From the NCBI GenBank assembly GCA_038043465.1, contig JBBTBX010000016.1:1-63037 (forward strand): a stretch of 63,037 nucleotides of DNA, given 5' to 3'. Below the pieces are notes generated by a model. It searched no databases. It was not told the DNA's origin and saw nothing but the letters and a program-made list of their open reading frames with translations. Positions 59,170 through 63,037 of the stretch are shown in pieces. Position 1 is the stretch's first letter. The number at the start of each line of letters is the position of its first letter. The DNA comes from SXRF01 sp038043465 (lineage in GTDB: Bacteria > Pseudomonadota > Alphaproteobacteria > Rickettsiales > SXRF01). Both the position numbers and the translations under genes were made by a program.

Positions 59170-59484
59170 ATGGCTAAAAAACGAAACTACAGAAAATTTG
59201 ATGAGGTCAATGAGGAGTATTATCGTGCCCATCCCGAAGAGATAGACAACTATCTCCAGACGGCTTTTGAAGAATATGCTAGTGATGGGCATACCTCAAC
59301 CCTACTCTCCTCTCTGCGTATGGTTGCGAGGGTAAAAGGGGTTTCATTGCTTGCAGAAGAAAGCAATCTCTCGCGCAATGGTATTCAGAAAGCCTTATCA
59401 GAACAAGCAAAGCCTCGTTTTGATACCATAAATGCCATTGTCCACGCTATGGGGTATGGAATAACCCTGCAAAGGCTAGATTAG
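59170..59484 (+). CDS. HigA-like HTH antitoxin without a toxin partner
   Basis: 104 aa from ATG 59170. The upstream frame to 59137 overlaps the -10 box, so the true start must be after about 59158. The N-terminal YRKFDEVNEEYYRAHPEEI and the HTH (RMVARVKGVSLLAEESNLSRNGIQKALS, summarised) match the addiction-module antidote family that pairs with HigB-like toxins. No toxin gene is present on either side (recG upstream, rimO downstream), so it is solitary. It may now serve as an autoregulated repressor. Confidence 0.83.
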   Translation: MAKKRNYRKFDEVNEEYYRAHPEEIDNYLQTAFEEYASDGHTSTLLSSLRMVARVKGVSLLAEESNLSRNGIQKALSEQAKPRFDTINAIVHAMGYGITLQRLD

Positions 59485-59521
59485 GCTTGCCTAGAGTAGC
59501 ACCAGTCTGTATAAGCCTTTC

Positions 59522-60874
59522 ATGAAAAAAAGCAGCACAAAAACTCGGGAAATATCCAAAGAAATAGCACCAAAAGTTGGGTTTATCAGCCTTGGTTGCG
59601 CTAAAGCATTGGTTGATTCCGAACGGATTCTTACCCAGCTTCGCGCTGAAGGCTATGAATTTTCAGGCGGATATGGTGACGCTGATGTGGTAGTGGTGAA
59701 TACTTGCGGGTTTTTGGATAGCGCGCGTGAAGAATCTCTTGCTGCCATCGGTGAAGCACTGAGTGAAAACGGCAAGGTTATAGTTACCGGCTGTATGGGT
59801 GCAACTCCTGAGCTTATCCGCAGCAAATATCCTGATGTTCTAGCCATTACCGGACCACAGCAATATGAATCAGTTCTAAATGCTGTGCATAAGGCAGTAC
59901 CACCACTGCATGAACCATATTTAGATTTGTTGCCACCGCAGGGTGTGAAGCTTACTCCGCGTCATTATGCCTATTTAAAAATTTCAGAAGGCTGCAACAA
60001 CCGTTGTTCGTTCTGTATTATTCCTAAATTGCGTGGTGATCTGGTGAGTCGTCCGGCAGCCGACGTTCTTGGTGAGGCGGAGAGATTGGTTGTTTCCGGC
60101 GTGAAAGAGCTGCTGGTAGTTTCGCAAGATACTAGCGCGTATGGAATAGATGTTAAATATGCAAGCAGTGATTGGAAAGGCAAAGAAGTACGCGCAAAAT
60201 TTTATGACCTCTGTGAGGCATTAGGTGAGCTTGGGGCTTGGGTGCGGCTGCATTATGTTTACCCGTATCCGCATGTTGATGAGGCGGTGCATTTAATGGC
60301 AGCAGGTAAGATTTTGCCCTATCTTGATATACCGTTCCAGCACGCATCACCGAGTGTACTTAAAAATATGCGTCGCCCTGCCAATCAAGAAAAGGTGTTG
60401 GAGCGTATAGCTAGTTGGCGTAAAATTTGCCCAGATATTACCCTTCGCTCAACTTTTATAGTTGGTTTTCCTGGAGAAACGGAAGAGGATTTTCAGTTTC
60501 TGCTTGATTGGCTGAAGGAAGCGAAGCTAGACCGCGTTGGCTGCTTCCGTTATGAAAATGTTTCTGATGCTGATTCTAACGCCCTGCAAAATCATGTCCC
60601 GCAGGATGTTATCGAGGATAGATGGAATCGTTTTATGCAGGTTCAGCAAAAAATAAGCGCGAAACGCCTGAAGAAAAAAATTGGCAAGGTGCTGCCAGTG
60701 CTGATTGATTCGGTAACACCAGAAGGTATTATAGGACGTAGTGCAGCCGACGCACCTGAGATTGATGGAGTGGTGCATGTGACCAGCAAAGGCAGGGTTC
60801 TTGCTGGCACCATAATAAATGTGCATATCGAAAAATCTGACGATTACGATTTATTCGGCAGTGTCATCGCCTAG
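59522..60874 (+). CDS. rimO: ribosomal protein S12 methylthiotransferase RimO
   Basis: Radical SAM enzyme that methylthiolates Asp in ribosomal protein S12. 450 aa. The N-terminal UPF0004 domain carries three cluster Cys (LGCAKALVDSE, NTCGFLDSA, TGCMGA). The radical SAM motif SEGCNNRCSFCIIP is near residue 155, and the C-terminal TRAM domain runs from about 375. The LGCAK...SE and FCIIP forms separate RimO from MiaB. The N-terminal extension of about 17 residues is Lys/Ser-rich. Confidence 0.96.
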   Translation: MKKSSTKTREISKEIAPKVGFISLGCAKALVDSERILTQLRAEGYEFSGGYGDADVVVVNTCGFLDSAREESLAAIGEALSENGKVIVTGCMGATPELIRSKYPDVLAITGPQQYESVLNAVHKAVPPLHEPYLDLLPPQGVKLTPRHYAYLKISEGCNNRCSFCIIPKLRGDLVSRPAADVLGEAERLVVSGVKELLVVSQDTSAYGIDVKYASSDWKGKEVRAKFYDLCEALGELGAWVRLHYVYPYPHVDEAVHLMAAGKILPYLDIPFQHASPSVLKNMRRPANQEKVLERIASWRKICPDITLRSTFIVGFPGETEEDFQFLLDWLKEAKLDRVGCFRYENVSDADSNALQNHVPQDVIEDRWNRFMQVQQKISAKRLKKKIGKVLPVLIDSVTPEGIIGRSAADAPEIDGVVHVTSKGRVLAGTIINVHIEKSDDYDLFGSVIA

Positions 60875-60875
60875 T

Positions 60876-62198
60876 TTATCTAGTAGAAACCACTAGACAG
60901 TCAACACCCTTAGCCTGCAGCTTTTCGCAAAGCTCATTCGCATCATTCTCGGAATCAAAAGCACCAAGGCGGAAACTATATTTTGCATAAGAAGATGATG
61001 AACTTGTCAGCTTACTAGATACGTCTTTGACAAGATTTTTATTTCTCTTCTTAATGTCTTCCCATCTGTTCGTGGCTTCTGCCTGGCTTTCAGCAATAGC
61101 AACCTGCGCCCAGTAAGATTTTCCGGTTTCCGGCAATTCTTGAACAGAAATAGCGGAAGGTCTGCGAGACCGCAAAACATGCTGCTCTGCAGGAATTCTT
61201 CTCTGGAAATTACGGCGTTGCACATATCCGTTTGCGTGCTGTGAACTACCAGTTTGTGTTTTAGTTTGTGCACGGCTCACTTCATAATGGCATTCCAGCT
61301 CAATCCCGAAAGCATTAACTGTCTGGTTACAGAACGCAGCGGCAGCATCACCACTTGCGAAAGGATAAACTTTAACCTGAATCCCGCCTTTATTATCCAT
61401 CGTAGCCGGACGCTGCGCCCGTATGCGCATTCCATGCACCATGTCAGGGAATTCATCATTAACAAAACTCCAGAATTTATTAGCTTCACCTTCGTTAGAG
61501 AATCTTTCTATGGTAAGGCTGCCGGTTTCTTCCGGAGCAAATTCAGCTGTTGAGAAATTCTTGATCAATGACTTCTTTGGTGCAGCTTTCTTCTCTCCTA
61601 CCAACTCGACAGGTAGCGGCAGTTGCTGCGATTTTATTTGAGGAGAATGGCTGATGTTTTTGTATTCACTATCTGTTTTATCAGATAAAGGCACCGGTAT
61701 AGCCTGTGCCACATCCACATCTGCATCATTTGACTGGCTATGTACTTCCGGAGTTCTTTCCACATCAGAGCTATTCTGCCATGGGAACACAAACTCGCCG
61801 CCTGATGAAGAACTGTTTGAAGCCTGCGTCATTCCAATTGCTATTTTAGGCGGAGAATTCTCTACTCCTTCAAGCACGAAACAAGGGATACCTTTTGCAA
61901 AAAACCTGTTGCATATTTTCTGAGCTTTTTCTTTTTCGGAAATTGGACCAGCCTGAATTATATTGCTGGTTTCACCAGATTCGTTAATTATGGATTTAGG
62001 ATAAAAAGTTAGTTTTTGCAGCATTGACTTGTATTTTTTGGATAAATCGCTCCATTGTTCATGAGTTTCTTCAATGCTTGCTGGTTTCCCAATCTCTATG
62101 TAATAGCTGTCAGAGGCATAAGCATTGGTTAGCATAACAGTAGCTAAAATAGCAGGCGCAGCTAGTAATATGCTGGAAATATTGCGATTTTTCTTCAC
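60876..62198 (-). CDS. SPOR-domain-like secreted protein with three repeats
   Basis: 440 aa with a signal peptide (ILLAAPAILATVMLTNAYAS). Three SPOR-like units are visible: near residues 30-110 (YYIEIGKPASIEETHEQWSDL ... KAQKICNRFFAKGIPCFVL), near 225-305, and at the C-terminus (SYWAQVAIAESQAEATNRWEDI ... NDANELCEKLQAKGVDCLVV). Each ends in a Cys that follows the pattern L-x-x-K-G-x-x-C. SPOR domains bind denuded septal glycan. The linkers are Ser-rich and disordered. It overlaps no neighbour and faces rimO tail to tail. Confidence 0.82.
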   Translation of the reverse strand: MKKNRNISSILLAAPAILATVMLTNAYASDSYYIEIGKPASIEETHEQWSDLSKKYKSMLQKLTFYPKSIINESGETSNIIQAGPISEKEKAQKICNRFFAKGIPCFVLEGVENSPPKIAIGMTQASNSSSSGGEFVFPWQNSSDVERTPEVHSQSNDADVDVAQAIPVPLSDKTDSEYKNISHSPQIKSQQLPLPVELVGEKKAAPKKSLIKNFSTAEFAPEETGSLTIERFSNEGEANKFWSFVNDEFPDMVHGMRIRAQRPATMDNKGGIQVKVYPFASGDAAAAFCNQTVNAFGIELECHYEVSRAQTKTQTGSSQHANGYVQRRNFQRRIPAEQHVLRSRRPSAISVQELPETGKSYWAQVAIAESQAEATNRWEDIKKRNKNLVKDVSSKLTSSSSSYAKYSFRLGAFDSENDANELCEKLQAKGVDCLVVSTR

Positions 62199-62298
62199 TT
62201 AAACCTCTAAGACAATGAATTAATAATTAGATTCAGCGTAACAATATAAAGCTATTTCTCTAAAATCCAACCTGTTTTTTGATTTTTGCTTAAAAATA

Positions 62299-62373
62299 TG
62301 GAGGCCAGGGGGAGAATCGAACTCCCGAATACAGGATTTGCAGTCCCGTGCATTACCACTTTGCTACCTAGCC
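62299..62373 (-). tRNA. tRNA-Cys (GCA)
   Basis: 75 bases. Acceptor GGCTAGG / CCTGGCC, discriminator T and an encoded CCA. D arm with AAAGTGGTAAT, anticodon stem CGGGA / TCCTG around CTGCAAA (anticodon GCA), T arm GGGAG-TTCGATT-CTCCC. Discriminator U73 is the normal cysteine identity base. Confidence 0.97.
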
Positions 62374-62393
62374 TCAGGCATAAGGGGGCGCAC

Positions 62394-62423
62394 ATATTAA
62401 GCGGTTATTTGTTGTTTGGTCAA
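62394..62423 (-). promoter_or_regulatory. candidate promoter of tRNA-Cys
   Basis: On the minus strand TTGACC (62418-62423), an 18-base spacer and TAATAT (62394-62399). A GC-rich stretch (GCGCCCCC) follows before the tRNA, resembling a stringent discriminator. Confidence 0.5.
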
Positions 62424-62536
62424 CATATTTTACCATATAATTATGATTGCCATGTGAATGTCGCAAGATTGTAACATGACTTTAAAGAAGGTTAATGCTA
62501 TTTTGATAAAATTAATTATTTTGGAGTGTCAAGTGC

Positions 62537-62965
62537 ATGTGGGATAGTGAGGATTTAATTACACAATGCCGAAATGCCAAGAATGAGTTTTGCGGTATTG
62601 TTGGTTCTAGATTTGAGGAAGGACATTTTTTATCCAAAAAAATTGGAGGTTTGGAGTATTTTTTAGAAGAATATTTAAGGGATTCGGCTCAATGTTTTGC
62701 TGGTAATAGGTCGGAAAAAAACTATCTTGAATTGTTTAGGGATAACGTGAAAAATGCTGTTGCCGCAGTTAATAAAATAGATTCTACCTTTCCAAAAGGT
62801 GAATTGGATAACAAACAAATTAGAAGGGCTAGCGAGGTTATAGGAAAGATAACGGATGCATTAAAAACCTCATTGCAGAAACAGGAGCAATTTAAAATTA
62901 CAATTGGCGATAATGGAAGAATTGTTTTACCAGGTCAAATAAGTGGATCTGAGATTTATAGGTAA
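62537..62965 (+). CDS. unknown protein
   Basis: Not recognised. 142 aa, mostly helical and charged, with no signal or membrane segment. It opens with MWDSEDLITQCRNAKNEF and ends IGDNGRIVLPGQISGSEIYR. GGAG lies 10 bases before the ATG. It is the last complete gene of the window, downstream of the divergent tRNA-Cys. Confidence 0.55.
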   Translation: MWDSEDLITQCRNAKNEFCGIVGSRFEEGHFLSKKIGGLEYFLEEYLRDSAQCFAGNRSEKNYLELFRDNVKNAVAAVNKIDSTFPKGELDNKQIRRASEVIGKITDALKTSLQKQEQFKITIGDNGRIVLPGQISGSEIYR

Positions 62966-63037
62966 TTATGCATAACGAATCATTAGAACCTGTTCAAAGT
63001 CTTTCTAGTGTGATATAGCTATTATTTTTAACAAGTA

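Noticed and set aside
62286..62474. short open frame across the tRNA-Cys gene
   Set aside because: It reads through the antisense strand of a perfect tRNA. It is a chance frame.
1..63037. CRISPR arrays or cas genes
   Set aside because: No regularly spaced direct repeats were seen and no Cas-like protein is present. The repeated sequences are dispersed palindromes, not arrays.

Overview
The window comes from a moderately AT-rich alphaproteobacterium. Evidence for this is the combination of an ATP-synthase zeta-type inhibitor (DUF1476), a CHCC zinc-finger protein, the separate PurS/PurQ/short-PurL enzymes, the mfd / sdhE / recG neighbourhood, hflK-hflC, a COQ6/UbiH-type hydroxylase, bactofilin and Tad-type pilus genes. 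It makes purines and thiamine precursors itself, so it is not a strongly reduced Rickettsia-like parasite. The very high load of toxin-antitoxin genes and of palindromic repeats inside genes does recall the Rickettsiales and their relatives. I cannot place it to genus.

Layout. 0.1-3.1 kb: a prepilin-like protein and uvrC. 3.2-8.7 kb: a tight plus-strand cluster for a legionaminic-acid-like nonulosonate sugar (acetyltransferase, LegB, LegC, NeuC/LegG, a formyltransferase-like enzyme and a PIG-L deacetylase). 8.7-11.3 kb: hflK-mntA-hepT-hflC on the minus strand. 11.5-14.8 kb: a RelBE pair, mrp, a DUF465 protein, dps and pirin. 14.8-17.8 kb: RNase P RNA, ampD-like amidase, BrnT/BrnA, a TerB-DnaJ protein and the zeta inhibitor. 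17.9-22.8 kb: purC-purS-purQ facing purL. 22.8-30.4 kb: bcp, an M48-like peptidase, glnE and an AsmA/DUF3971 protein. 30.5-34.0 kb: part of a Tad pilus locus (TadE, TadE/F, TadG, TadD). 34-41 kb: lytic transglycosylase, zinc finger, a degenerate SGNH protein, a UbiH-type enzyme, two unknowns, bactofilin and a flavoprotein. 41-47.4 kb: a second BrnT/BrnA pair, thiC, alaS and recA, all minus. 47.6-59.1 kb: kdpD, mfd, Phd/VapC, RelB/YafQ, sdhE, a PAS-GGDEF-like protein and recG. 59.1-63.0 kb: a lone HigA-like regulator, rimO, a SPOR protein, tRNA-Cys and an unknown gene.

The outstanding theme is short palindromic or tandem-palindromic repeats inserted all over the window. About twelve lie in frame inside housekeeping proteins (UvrC, AmpD, PurL, GlnE, ThiC twice, AlaRS three times, Mfd twice, TadG). 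Two lie inside the RNase P RNA, in helices that tolerate length change, and more lie between genes. Several unrelated sequence families are involved. Some copies are shared between distant loci: the uvrC copy and the kdpD-mfd copy are exact reverse complements over 36 bp, alaS shares about 60 bp with the flavoprotein upstream region, and the thiC insert belongs to the same family as the purS-purQ spacer.

A second theme is toxin-antitoxin modules placed inside or against conserved operons (hflKC, mfd, thiC). The BrnT/BrnA pair beside thiC is flanked by two 43-bp copies of the thiC 3' end, differing mostly at silent positions, which suggests site-specific insertion that rebuilds the host gene end.
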